Shown: positions 6,583-13,112, counted from the stretch's first letter. The stretch: DNA of 13,112 nucleotides from JBBQTU01 sp038213005 (GCA_038213005.1 JBBQTU010000115.1:1-13112), one strand, 5' to 3'. Program-made: numbers and translations. Notes: a model not told the origin generated them from the sequence alone.

Positions 6583-7404
6583 CTAAAGTATATCCTGCTC
6601 CGCCAGCCGGCGGCGCGCCAAGGCCCAGAGCGCCACGCCTCCCATCATCAGGATGAAGCTCAGCAGTTGCCCCATCGTCAGCCAGCCCATCGCGATAAAC
6701 CCGAGCTGCGCGTCGGGCTGGCGCGTGAATTCCACCGTGAACCGGAACAGGCTGTAGAGTATGACGAAGAGCCCCGCAGTCCTGCCGTCGTAGGCTCTGG
6801 TAAATCGCCGCGCGCCCCACAGCAGCACCAGCAGCAGGGGGCCTTCGAGCAGGGCCTCATAGAGCTGCGATGGATGTCGGGCAAACTCTTCGCCGGGAAA
6901 GATGACGCCCCATGGCAGGTCTGTCGGGCGGCCGACCAGTTCGGCATTGATGAAGTTGGCGAGTCGTCCCAGCAGCAGGCCGACCGGCGTGACCAGGGCC
7001 AGGTTGTCGGCGATGTTCAGAAGCGAGGCGCGGTTTCGCCACGACCAGAACCAGAGGATCAGGACGACGCCGATGAGCCCGCCGTGGAAACTCATCCCGC
7101 CACTCCAGATGGCAACCGGCTCATACCAGGGCTCAACCTGATCGGAAGGGCGGTGATACATCAGCCACCAGCCGGCCCGCCCGCCGATCACGACACCCGC
7201 TGCCAGGTAGATCATGAGGTCGGAGATCTGTTCCTTTGTGAGGCGCAACTGGCGCCGCTTGCTCAACGCCTCAAGTGCGAGGTAGCAGAGAACAAACGCC
7301 AGGAAGTAGGCCAGCCCATACCAGCGAACAGCCAAGGGACCCAGGCGGAAAATCACCGGGTCAAACTCGGGGTAGCGGATCGCGGCCAGCAGCAGGTTCG
7401 TCAT
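6583..7404 (-). CDS. lgt: Prolipoprotein diacylglyceryl transferase
   Basis: A 273-residue, multi-pass inner-membrane Lgt, which moves a diacylglyceryl group from phosphatidylglycerol to the lipobox cysteine of prolipoproteins. Numbered from the chosen ATG, marks are YPEFDPVIFRLGPLAVRWYG near 11, MSFHGGLIG with His107, the signature LLLGRLANFINAELVGRP near 143-160 (Arg147, Asn150, Glu155), and FTRQPDAQLG with Arg228 near the C-terminus. Seven hydrophobic helices are apparent. The start is uncertain: ATG at 7404 fits the family's short N-terminus, while an in-frame ATG at 7428 would add 8 residues. Neither has a Shine-Dalgarno. A TATTGT box (7420-7415) ends 10 nt before the 7404 ATG. The open frame continues upstream to 7926, but that part is not Lgt-like. 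Divergent from the 149-residue gene. Confidence 0.93.
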   Translation of the reverse strand: MTNLLLAAIRYPEFDPVIFRLGPLAVRWYGLAYFLAFVLCYLALEALSKRRQLRLTKEQISDLMIYLAAGVVIGGRAGWWLMYHRPSDQVEPWYEPVAIWSGGMSFHGGLIGVVLILWFWSWRNRASLLNIADNLALVTPVGLLLGRLANFINAELVGRPTDLPWGVIFPGEEFARHPSQLYEALLEGPLLLVLLWGARRFTRAYDGRTAGLFVILYSLFRFTVEFTRQPDAQLGFIAMGWLTMGQLLSFILMMGGVALWALARRRLAEQDIL

Positions 7405-7475
7405 GAGCGTGACAACAATAGCATACATGCCGGGGAAAAGGCACGGTGCGGGCTTCGCCGCAACCGGAGGCACGG

Positions 7476-7543
7476 AGGCAACAAGGGACGAAACGACGAA
7501 ACGACGAAGTGACAAAGGGACGAAGGGACGGGCGAAGATGTTG
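7476..7543. repeat. Degenerate octanucleotide repeat array (left copy)
   Basis: Six 8-bp units of the form GACRAARN run from 7487 to 7534 (GACGAAAC twice, GACGAAGT, GACAAAGG, GACGAAGG, GACGGGCG), preceded by a CAACAAGG-like unit. AGGCAACAAGGGACG (7476-7490) and GAAGATGTTG (7534-7543) recur exactly at 9021-9035 and 9051-9060. The array occupies most of the 189-bp gap between lgt and the next gene; I see no gene in that gap. Confidence 0.7.
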
Positions 7544-7552
7544 TGGCAGCCA

Positions 7553-7581
7553 TTGCATTCGATGTTGCCGTGGGCTAATGT
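7553..7581 (+). promoter_or_regulatory. Candidate promoter of the 149-residue gene
   Basis: TTGCAT (7553-7558), the same hexamer as at the barrel-gene promoter, is followed by GCTAAT (7574-7579, 15-bp spacer) or TAATGT (7576-7581, 17-bp spacer). The ATG at 7594 lies 12-14 nt downstream and there is no Shine-Dalgarno, so a very short leader is implied. Weak matches. Confidence 0.3.
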
Positions 7582-7593
7582 CGCACGGATATC

Positions 7594-8043
7594 ATGCCCC
7601 AGCAGCCTGACATGCCGCCCCAGCTTCGCATCGTCTTGCGGGCCACTCCAACGCCCTGGCACAGTTCCAACGGTATTACGCGCCTGAGTGTTTTTCTTGG
7701 TCTGACTGCGGCGTTTGGCGTGTTTGTGGTGGCGGCGGGGGTGCTCTACTATCGCTACCTGACCGTGCAGCCGCCCACGTGCAGCGTTTGGGTGATGGGC
7801 GACTCGACCCTCGATGGCACCACGATCACCGTGTCGAGCCCTTCGCTTGAAACGCCCCTGCGAGACACCATTCAGCCGGTCACCCGATTCTCGGCTCGGT
7901 TTTTTATGAATCCGGGCACCTACCACATCGTGATCACCGACAAAGACGGCAAGACGCTCTTTGATGACCGGGTCGACCTGTATCCGAGTTTCCCCTTTGG
8001 GGTTGACCTGACTCGCAGCAAGCCCGAAACTCGGCCATCGTGA
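7594..8043 (+). CDS. Unrecognised single-pass membrane protein
   Basis: A 149-residue protein of unknown function. A short cytosolic N-terminus with several prolines leads to one hydrophobic helix (about 31-53, LSVFLGLTAAFGVFVVAAGV). A small extracytoplasmic domain follows, rich in beta-forming residues (CSVWVMGDSTLDGTTITVSS, then FMNPGTYHIVITDKDGKTLF), with a look of an Ig-like or carboxypeptidase-regulatory-like sandwich (inference). No lipobox or catalytic motif is seen. An in-frame ATG at 7612 is an alternative start. Its TGA overlaps the GTG start of the next gene (GTGA at 8040-8043), so the two are translationally coupled. No Shine-Dalgarno is visible. Confidence 0.65.
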   Translation: MPQQPDMPPQLRIVLRATPTPWHSSNGITRLSVFLGLTAAFGVFVVAAGVLYYRYLTVQPPTCSVWVMGDSTLDGTTITVSSPSLETPLRDTIQPVTRFSARFFMNPGTYHIVITDKDGKTLFDDRVDLYPSFPFGVDLTRSKPETRPS

Positions 8044-9002
8044 CTGAAACCAAACCCGTTGTTGTCGTGACCGAAGGCTCGGACAAACCGCCCCTCGATT
8101 GGCTGCGCACCCAGGCGACGGTCATCGAGACCGCCCTGGGCGATCCCTCGCTGGATTCGGCCCTGGCTCAGGCCCAAGGCCTGCTTGTCCGGACGTACAC
8201 CCGCGTGACCGAGGATTTCCTGGCCAAGTGCCCCAGGCTCCGCGTGGTCGGCCGGGGTGGCGTGGGTCTGGAGAACATCGACGTCAAAGCCTGCCGCGCT
8301 CGCGGCATCGAGGTCGTTTACACGCCCGACGCCAACACGCTGGCGGTGGGGGACTTCGTCATCGGCTACATGCTCCAGTTGCTGCGCCCGTGGTGCTTTT
8401 TTCGCGAGCAGGCGTATGAGCCCAAAGAGTTCAAGCGGGTGCGCGAGACGGTTCGTGGCCGGCAGCTCAATGAGCTGACGCTCGGTATCCTTGGCATGGG
8501 CCGGGTCGGCCGGCGGCTTGGCCACATCGCTGCCAATGGGTTTGGCATGCGTGTGATCTACAACGACCTGCTGGACGTCGCCGGACAGCTCGACTTTCCC
8601 GCGACGGCGGTCGACAAGGAAACTCTCTACCGCGAGGCCGATGTCCTCTCGCTCCATGTGGACATGCGCCCCGGGAATGGGAACCTGATCGCCGCCGGGC
8701 AACTGGCGCTGCTGAAGCGGAGCTGCATCCTGATCAACACCAGCCGCGGCGAAGTGCTGGATGTTCAGGCCCTGGCCGATGCGGTGCGAAACAAGCGCCT
8801 GGCGGGAGCCGCTTTGGACGTCTACTGGCCGGAGCCGCCGCAAGCCGATTTTCCGCTACTGGGTCTGGACAACGTCCTGCTGACCCCGCACCTGGCCGCC
8901 CGAACGTATACGGCGATCGGGAACATGAGCTGGGTGGTGCGGGACGTGGTGGAGGTCCTCGCCGGGCGGACGCCCAGGTATCCCGCCCCTGCCTGGCGGT
9001 GA
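8040..9002 (+). CDS. D-isomer-specific 2-hydroxyacid dehydrogenase (phosphoglycerate dehydrogenase-like)
   Basis: A 320-residue NAD-dependent 2-hydroxyacid dehydrogenase. The nucleotide-binding loop is LGILGMGRVGRRLG (Gly152, Gly154, Gly157), with Asp176 at the end of the second strand favouring NAD over NADP. Catalytic residues are visible: Arg236 in NTSRG, Glu265 in WPEPP and His284 in LTPHLA. The N-terminal VVGRGGVGLENIDVKACRARGI is closest to the SerA/phosphoglycerate dehydrogenase branch, but there is no regulatory ACT domain and the residues after His284 (LAARTYT) depart from the usual GxxTxE pattern, so the substrate is open. The start is a GTG that overlaps the preceding stop; an ATG is not available nearby. 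Related repeat arrays lie on both sides of this two-gene unit. Confidence 0.88.
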   Translation: MTETKPVVVVTEGSDKPPLDWLRTQATVIETALGDPSLDSALAQAQGLLVRTYTRVTEDFLAKCPRLRVVGRGGVGLENIDVKACRARGIEVVYTPDANTLAVGDFVIGYMLQLLRPWCFFREQAYEPKEFKRVRETVRGRQLNELTLGILGMGRVGRRLGHIAANGFGMRVIYNDLLDVAGQLDFPATAVDKETLYREADVLSLHVDMRPGNGNLIAAGQLALLKRSCILINTSRGEVLDVQALADAVRNKRLAGAALDVYWPEPPQADFPLLGLDNVLLTPHLAARTYTAIGNMSWVVRDVVEVLAGRTPRYPAPAWR

Positions 9003-9004
9003 GG

Positions 9005-9060
9005 GGCGAAGTAGGCACGAAGGCAACAAGGGACGGAGGGGCGGGCAGGGGAAGATGTTG
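9005..9060. repeat. Degenerate octanucleotide repeat array (right copy)
   Basis: This starts 3 bp past the dehydrogenase stop. It carries octamer-like units (GGCGAAGT, CAACAAGG, GACGGAGG) and shares with the array at 7476-7543 the 15-mer AGGCAACAAGGGACG (9021-9035) and the 10-mer GAAGATGTTG (9051-9060), in the same order and orientation but 28 bp closer together. The rest of the gap to 9281 holds no supported gene. Confidence 0.6.
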
Positions 9061-9127
9061 CACGGTTGCCCGGCGGGGCATTGGATCGTCCGCACCTCAC
9101 ATGATTTTGGGCTTCGCCGCTGTTAAT

Positions 9128-9181
9128 CCCCCCCCAGATGCGCGGGTTGTTGCAAGAGGGGGTGGGGGGGTGCCGATAGGG
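9128..9181. other. C8 / G5-T-G7 inverted tract, possible hairpin or G-quadruplex
   Basis: Eight C (9128-9135) face G5-T-G7 (9158-9170) across 22 bases, able to form a 7-8 bp G:C stem. The plus strand also has GGG at 9144-9146 and 9179-9181, giving at least four G-tracts. On the minus strand the hairpin would lie about 110 bp past the stop of the 171-residue gene, without a T-run, so a terminator role is doubtful. The remaining bases between 9061 and 9281 show nothing else that I can assign. Confidence 0.35.
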
Positions 9182-9281
9182 ATTCCAACAATCAAGACGC
9201 CCATCGCATAAGTGCAGCAAACGCCCTCGCTTGCTTCTCTCTGCCGTACCCGGGAACAAGACCGCGACGGATGTCTCACGT

Positions 9282-9797
9282 TTAGCCACACTTCCTGCGC
9301 GCTATGGCGTCACCCAGGTCTTCGCGGTCAACACCGCTGTAGAACAAGATGCGCTCCCGCAGTTGTGTATCCTCCACGTCCCGCTCATCCGCATATGGAT
9401 GCCCCTCCAGCCACTCAAACAGCTCGGTGTAGATTCCGCGTCCCGCGAACTCGTCAATGCCCCACACCACGACGTTCCTCGAGTCGCGTACCTTGGGCCA
9501 CGCAGTCCGCCGCGCGTCCAGCAGCAAGTACGGTCGTCCGTGGTACGCCAATTGGCTCAGCGTGCGATTGAATCTGTCAATGTCGCTTTCGCCCACCTCC
9601 GCCAGTTCATGCACCAGGACGCTCAGTGATTCCGCCCGCCCTTCCACCAGCGCGTTGTTGATCTCCATCGAGATGAATTTGATACCACTCGGGGCGTAGT
9701 AGTCCGGGCGTTTTTGCTTGAGCATCTCCATGAGCTGGTCGAACCGCTCTCGCTCACCGTGGTCAAAGGTGTCGTCAAACAGCAAAGCGGCGACCAT
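9282..9797 (-). CDS. Unrecognised 171-residue soluble protein
   Basis: I do not recognise this protein. It has no signal peptide or membrane segment and is rich in charged residues. Visible segments are a DDTFDHGERERFDQLMEMLK helix near 8-27, an alpha/beta-looking middle (ALVEGRAESLSVLVHELAEV, then YHGRPYLLLDAR), VVVWGIDEFAGRGIYTELFEWLEGHPY near 109-135, and a charged C-terminus ending in RRKCG. Codon use and frame look coding, and the long uninterrupted frame follows a minus-strand LOG-family gene after 58 bp. The start sits in a 25-bp tandem duplication: the ATG at 9797 keeps the frame, while its duplicate ATG at 9822 opens a 15-codon frame that runs into a stop. A weak AAGG precedes both ATGs. 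A downstream Met at residue 23 is an alternative start. Confidence 0.6.
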   Translation of the reverse strand: MVAALLFDDTFDHGERERFDQLMEMLKQKRPDYYAPSGIKFISMEINNALVEGRAESLSVLVHELAEVGESDIDRFNRTLSQLAYHGRPYLLLDARRTAWPKVRDSRNVVVWGIDEFAGRGIYTELFEWLEGHPYADERDVEDTQLRERILFYSGVDREDLGDAIARRKCG

Positions 9798-9844
9798 GTC
9801 GCCTTGTCAAAACGGCGACCATGTCGCCTTGTCAAAACGGCGAC
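9788..9844. repeat. 25-bp tandem duplication over a start codon
   Basis: Two identical 25-bp units (9788-9812, 9813-9837) are followed by 7 bp of a third. Each unit carries, on the minus strand, a TTGACA, a weak AAGG and an ATG. Because 25 is not a multiple of 3 the two ATGs are in different frames. The array fills the 58-bp gap between the LOG-family stop and the start of the 171-residue gene. Confidence 0.9.
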
Positions 9845-9855
9845 AGGTCACCGCT

Positions 9856-10947
9856 TCACTCCGCCATGTCATTCAGGCGGTTGATCAGCATGCGCAATCG
9901 TCCTTGGTCCCGCCTATTGAACGCGAATACCAGCCGATGCAGCTCAGCCAGGTCCGGCTCATCGCTCTCAATCGGCAGGGCCGCCGTCGCGTGGAACGCG
10001 CCAGTGACCTTGATGTCCGAGAAATCCCTTTCGATCGCGGCCACCTGCGCCGCGGTCGCCCGATGCTGCAGCCGGATGATCAGGTCATCGCGGTGGTAGC
10101 GAATACTGTGGAAGTTGGCATAAAAATGCGTCACCTCATGCACAGCCCGATCCAGATCGTCGGTGATCGTATACAGCACCAGGTCTTCCTTGCTGATCAG
10201 ATCCCGCCCCAGCAGTTCCCGCTCAACGAACTGGCTCCAGTTCTTCCAGTACGTTCCGCCGGGGCAGTCCACCAGCACCACCGGCATCGGAATGCACTTG
10301 CCCGTCTGGATCAATGTCAATACCTCAAACCCTTCATCCATCGTGCCAAACCCGCCCGGGAACAGCGCAATGGCGTTGGCCGCCCGCACGAACATCAGCT
10401 TGCGCGTGAAGAAGTATTTGAAGTTGATCAGCTTCTTGTCTGCGGCGATCGTCGCATTGGTCCTCTGCTCAAACGGCAGCCGGATTGCCAGGCCAAACGA
10501 CGGATCCGGCCCCGCGCCGCCATGCCCGGCCGCCATGATCCCGCCTCCAGCCCCCGTGATCACCATCCACCCCTTGCCCGCCATCGTCCTGGCAAACATC
10601 TCCGCCTGCCGGTAATCCGGATGGGTCACCGCCGTCCTGGCGCTGCCGAAGATGCTCACCTTGCGCACGGCCCGATAGGGCGTGAATACCTTCAGCGCAT
10701 AGCGAAGCTCCTTCACCGCCTTGGTGATCAGCTTCACATCCCCGCGATTCGTCTGGTCACGCAGCAGCTTGATCCCCGTCTCGGCGATCTGCCACGCCAG
10801 ATCCCCCTCGGGAATGTCCTGCATCACCGCCTGCAGTTGGTGTATCATCGCCTCGGCCGGCGCCAGTTCGCCCTGACCAAGCTGCCTCGGCCGCTCGGCC
10901 GATTCCTGCGTCTGCTCCAGATTTTCCGTGTAGTCTGTTGGTTCCAT
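9856..10947 (-). CDS. Long LOG-family (TIGR00730-like) nucleotide 5'-monophosphate hydrolase-like protein
   Basis: A 363-residue Rossmann-fold protein of the LOG / 'lysine decarboxylase-like' family. Members cleave nucleoside 5'-monophosphates to free base and ribose 5-phosphate. Visible marks: VSIFGSAR at 97-104, TGAGGGIMAAG near 131-141, the Arg182-Lys183 pair in FTRKLMFVR, and PGGFGTMDE at 197-205 with catalytic-type Glu205. The core (about 95-260) is flanked by a mostly helical N-terminal extension of about 95 residues and a C-terminal extension of about 100 residues, so it is closer in length to the larger bacterial PpnN-like proteins than to the ~200-residue LOG enzymes. Members are often misannotated as lysine decarboxylases; cytokinin production is not implied. 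The ATG at 10947 has no Shine-Dalgarno. A 100-bp gap with a promoter-like box separates it from rseP upstream. Confidence 0.85.
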   Translation of the reverse strand: MEPTDYTENLEQTQESAERPRQLGQGELAPAEAMIHQLQAVMQDIPEGDLAWQIAETGIKLLRDQTNRGDVKLITKAVKELRYALKVFTPYRAVRKVSIFGSARTAVTHPDYRQAEMFARTMAGKGWMVITGAGGGIMAAGHGGAGPDPSFGLAIRLPFEQRTNATIAADKKLINFKYFFTRKLMFVRAANAIALFPGGFGTMDEGFEVLTLIQTGKCIPMPVVLVDCPGGTYWKNWSQFVERELLGRDLISKEDLVLYTITDDLDRAVHEVTHFYANFHSIRYHRDDLIIRLQHRATAAQVAAIERDFSDIKVTGAFHATAALPIESDEPDLAELHRLVFAFNRRDQGRLRMLINRLNDMAE

Positions 10948-10990
10948 AGCTTTGTTTGCGTAATCCTATGAACCGCCCGGCCACGTTCAG

Positions 10991-11019
10991 ATCATAAACC
11001 ACAGGTAAATCCTACGGAA
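10991..11019 (-). promoter_or_regulatory. Candidate promoter of the LOG-family gene
   Basis: On the minus strand TATGAT (10996-10991), one mismatch from TATAAT, lies about 43 bp before the ATG, with a poor TTCCGT -35 17 bp further upstream (11019-11014). This suggests the gene can be transcribed apart from rseP. A CGGTC / GACCG hairpin at 11042-11058 overlaps the rseP stop but lacks a T-run. Confidence 0.4.
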
Positions 11020-11047
11020 GATCGGGAAGTTATTTCAGCCCCGGTCT

Positions 11048-13112
11048 TTAGTGGACCGTGAAATAGCGGATGATGTCCTGGTAGGTGACGAACAGGAACA
11101 CAAACGCCAGCAGGCCGATGCCGAGGTATTGGGCGACCATCTGCATGCGGTCGGAGACCGGGCTGCCTTTGATCTTCTCGATCAGTAGGAACGCGAACAG
11201 GCCGCCGTCGACAATGGGGATCGGCAGGAAGTTCACGACGGCGAGATTGGCGCTGATCATGGCGAGGAACCAGATCAGATAGTCTGGCCCTCTGTCGGCG
11301 AATACGGTGCCGGCGTGGAAGATGCCCAGTGGGCCCATCATGTTTTTCGGACTGACCGAGCCTTCGGTCATTCGCCGCAGGGTGATGTAGAACTGCAGGA
11401 TGAAGTCGCGCGTCTCACTGACGCCCCACATGGCGGCCGTCACCGGATCGCTGGTCTTCCGCTGCGTGGTCATGCCTTCGAGCACCAGTGAGTGGGTGTA
11501 GCGATGACGAGCGAGTTTCTCGGCGTCATAGTGGCCCAGACGAGTCATGTATTCCCTGACGTCGGTGGGATCGCCCGAGGGGCCGATGGCTTCAACGGCG
11601 ATGTCGGTGTCGGGCTTCTGTTGCTGGAGGACGCGCAGGGCGCCAGCCCAGGTCCCTACGGTCTGGCCGGCGATCTTGCGGATGGTGCTGCCCGGCGGGA
11701 TGCTGGCGGCGGGGGAGTTCGGATCGACCGCAGCTACCACCACCGCGTCCAACTCGGCGCGGGCGCGTACCCCAAGCCCCTTGCCGGATTCCAGTCGGAC
11801 AGTGGGCATCAAGCCTTTGACGTCGAGTTCCTTGCCGTCGCGAAGGACGGTCAGGTCGATGGTCTTGTTGTCTGCCCCGGCCGCAGCGACGCGCGTGCGG
11901 AACTCCTCAAACGAGGGGTTCATCCTCACGTCGTCTCCGGTGTGGATGGCGAGGATCACATCGCCGGGCTCGATCCTTCCCTTTGCGGGCGAGGCGTCAG
12001 TCAGGCTGTCGATCACGGCACGCGGATGCATTCCGGCGACCGTGTAGGGTCCGCCGCCAAAGGGCATCGCGGGCTCCGTCTTAAGGCTGACCTGCCGCTT
12101 GGCGCCACCGGGACTCATCTGCACTGTCAGTTCGACGCTCTGGCCGCCGGAGGCCTGCACGGCGTCGTCAAGCTTGTTGATCTCGTCGATCTTCACGGGC
12201 TGGCCGTTGACGGCGACGATGGCCTCGCCGGGCTGCAGCAGGCGCTGTTCGGCGGGCAGGGCCTCGTATTCCTGAAGGCTCTGGGGCGTGGTCAGCGTGG
12301 GGGCGCGCAGTTCGCGGGGCATCTCGATGCCGAGCATCAGGAAACCCGCGGCAGACGTGGAGGAAGGCCGCGGCGTGAGGAGCACTTCCTGCTCGGTGCC
12401 GTTGGTCCGCTTAACCAGCAGTGTCAGCGGCTGACCCGCGCGGGCGAGGGCTGTATTCAGGCCGATCTTGGTAAAGTCGTGCTGGACGGCACCGTCGATC
12501 TTGAGAAGCCGGTCGCCAACATGCAGAGGGGCCGGCTTGCCGTCTACCGTCACGGCTTCCTGGGCCGGTGACTGCGGGGCGACGCCGCCGACAATGGCGG
12601 GGGGAACCTTCATGCCCATCATGAACACCAGCATGAAGCCGATGGTCCCGAAGATGATATTCATGATGACGCCGGCCGACACGACCAACATGCGGGCGGC
12701 GATGCTCTTGCCGTTAAAGGAGCGTGGGTCGGCGCTCTTGGCGTTGGGGTTCATGTCGTCCTGGCCCAGCATTTTCACATAGCCGCCCAGGGGGATCCAG
12801 TTCAGACGGTATTCGGTGTCGCCCAGGCCCAGTTCTTTCGCGGCCTGATTGATCTGTTCGGTAGTCTGGCTGGGCTTATCCTTGGGCGATTCGCCGGTGC
12901 GATGGCTTTCGATGTGCTGCCTGACCCGCTTGTCAAACTGTTGGGCGGTGTTGCCGACGGCGAACCCAATACCTTTGCGCCAGCAGATGAGCGCCTGGCC
13001 GAAGCCCAGGGCGAACTGCTCGACCTTGATGCCGACGGCCTTGGCGGCGAGAAAGTGCCCCAGTTCGTGAACGAAGATCACGAACCCAAATCCAACAATC
13101 AGCAGGATAACT
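11048..13112 (-). CDS. rseP: Site-2 protease RseP-like, multi-PDZ, N-terminus outside the window
   Basis: An intramembrane zinc metalloprotease of the RseP/S2P family, which cleaves anti-sigma factors within the inner membrane after a first cut. The frame runs off the right edge, so 687 residues are visible and perhaps only the start of the first helix is missing. Numbered from the first visible codon: HELGH at 15-19 (zinc ligands and catalytic Glu16), the membrane-loop YRLNWIPLGGYVKM near 101, a helix at about 141-166, and NFLPIPIVDGG at 627-637 with the third zinc ligand Asp635. Two departures from the E. coli form (450 residues) are clear: about 55 charged residues (44-98) inserted after HELGH, and four rather than two PDZ-like modules (loops near 199, 294, 382 and 473). 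The C-terminal helices and DNA ending in TAA at 11050-11048 are complete. Confidence 0.92.
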   Translation of the reverse strand, partial: VILLIVGFGFVIFVHELGHFLAAKAVGIKVEQFALGFGQALICWRKGIGFAVGNTAQQFDKRVRQHIESHRTGESPKDKPSQTTEQINQAAKELGLGDTEYRLNWIPLGGYVKMLGQDDMNPNAKSADPRSFNGKSIAARMLVVSAGVIMNIIFGTIGFMLVFMMGMKVPPAIVGGVAPQSPAQEAVTVDGKPAPLHVGDRLLKIDGAVQHDFTKIGLNTALARAGQPLTLLVKRTNGTEQEVLLTPRPSSTSAAGFLMLGIEMPRELRAPTLTTPQSLQEYEALPAEQRLLQPGEAIVAVNGQPVKIDEINKLDDAVQASGGQSVELTVQMSPGGAKRQVSLKTEPAMPFGGGPYTVAGMHPRAVIDSLTDASPAKGRIEPGDVILAIHTGDDVRMNPSFEEFRTRVAAAGADNKTIDLTVLRDGKELDVKGLMPTVRLESGKGLGVRARAELDAVVVAAVDPNSPAASIPPGSTIRKIAGQTVGTWAGALRVLQQQKPDTDIAVEAIGPSGDPTDVREYMTRLGHYDAEKLARHRYTHSLVLEGMTTQRKTSDPVTAAMWGVSETRDFILQFYITLRRMTEGSVSPKNMMGPLGIFHAGTVFADRGPDYLIWFLAMISANLAVVNFLPIPIVDGGLFAFLLIEKIKGSPVSDRMQMVAQYLGIGLLAFVFLFVTYQDIIRYFTVH

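Noticed and set aside
7476..7543. CRISPR array
   Set aside because: Units are only 8 bp, degenerate and contiguous, with no spacers.
7429..7926. Upstream extension of the lgt frame to 7926
   Set aside because: It runs through the octamer repeats and antisense to the 149-residue gene and does not resemble Lgt.
9804..9835. TTGACA hexamers in the tandem repeat as a real -35
   Set aside because: No acceptable -10 lies 15-18 bp downstream of either copy.
9718..10971. 417-residue plus-strand frame opposite the LOG-family gene
   Set aside because: His/Arg/Gln-rich shadow translation with no family features, while the minus strand carries clear LOG motifs.
11492..12571. 359-residue plus-strand frame opposite rseP
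   Set aside because: Gly/His/Asp-rich shadow of the PDZ region; the S2P motifs on the other strand are decisive.

Overview
This is a GC-rich bacterial chromosomal window. It holds twelve protein genes: ten complete and one cut at each edge. The outer-membrane barrel protein, Lgt and RseP point to a Gram-negative-type envelope. A free-standing CoaB, an RseP with a long cytoplasmic insert and extra PDZ-like modules, several genes without a Shine-Dalgarno, and a hairpin-rich intergenic repeat all suggest Planctomycetota, perhaps Phycisphaerae. That assignment is an inference from gene style, not from a marker comparison. No rRNA, tRNA, CRISPR array, transposase or phage gene was seen.

Layout. 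The first 20 codons of an unknown minus-strand gene sit at the left edge, divergent from a plus-strand pair: a class I aspartate-type aminotransferase and CoaB, 8 bp apart. The end of coaB overlaps the end of minus-strand truA by 11 bp. truA is divergent from purQ across 210 bp. Between purQ and a convergent small outer-membrane beta-barrel gene lie a 157-bp inverted-repeat element and a strong bidirectional terminator. The barrel gene has a leader of about 185 nt tiled with six hairpins. Further right on the minus strand, lgt is followed by a membrane-anchored TAXI-family substrate-binding protein. Divergent from lgt is a plus-strand pair, a one-pass membrane protein and a 2-hydroxyacid dehydrogenase, overlapping by GTGA. 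This pair is bracketed by related degenerate octanucleotide repeats. The right end is a minus-strand series: rseP (its N-terminus lies outside the window), a long LOG-family nucleotide hydrolase-like gene, and an unrecognised 171-residue protein whose start codon sits in a 25-bp tandem duplication.

How the genes relate. Most are core housekeeping functions: amino-acid and transamination metabolism, CoA synthesis, tRNA pseudouridylation, purine synthesis, lipoprotein maturation and regulated intramembrane proteolysis. I see no defence island or biosynthetic cluster. The parts that conventional gene calls do not explain are the structured leader of the barrel gene, the inverted-repeat element, promoters placed so close to start codons that transcripts may be leaderless (truA, purQ, lgt, the 149-residue gene), the repeat-bracketed gene pair, and the four-PDZ RseP.
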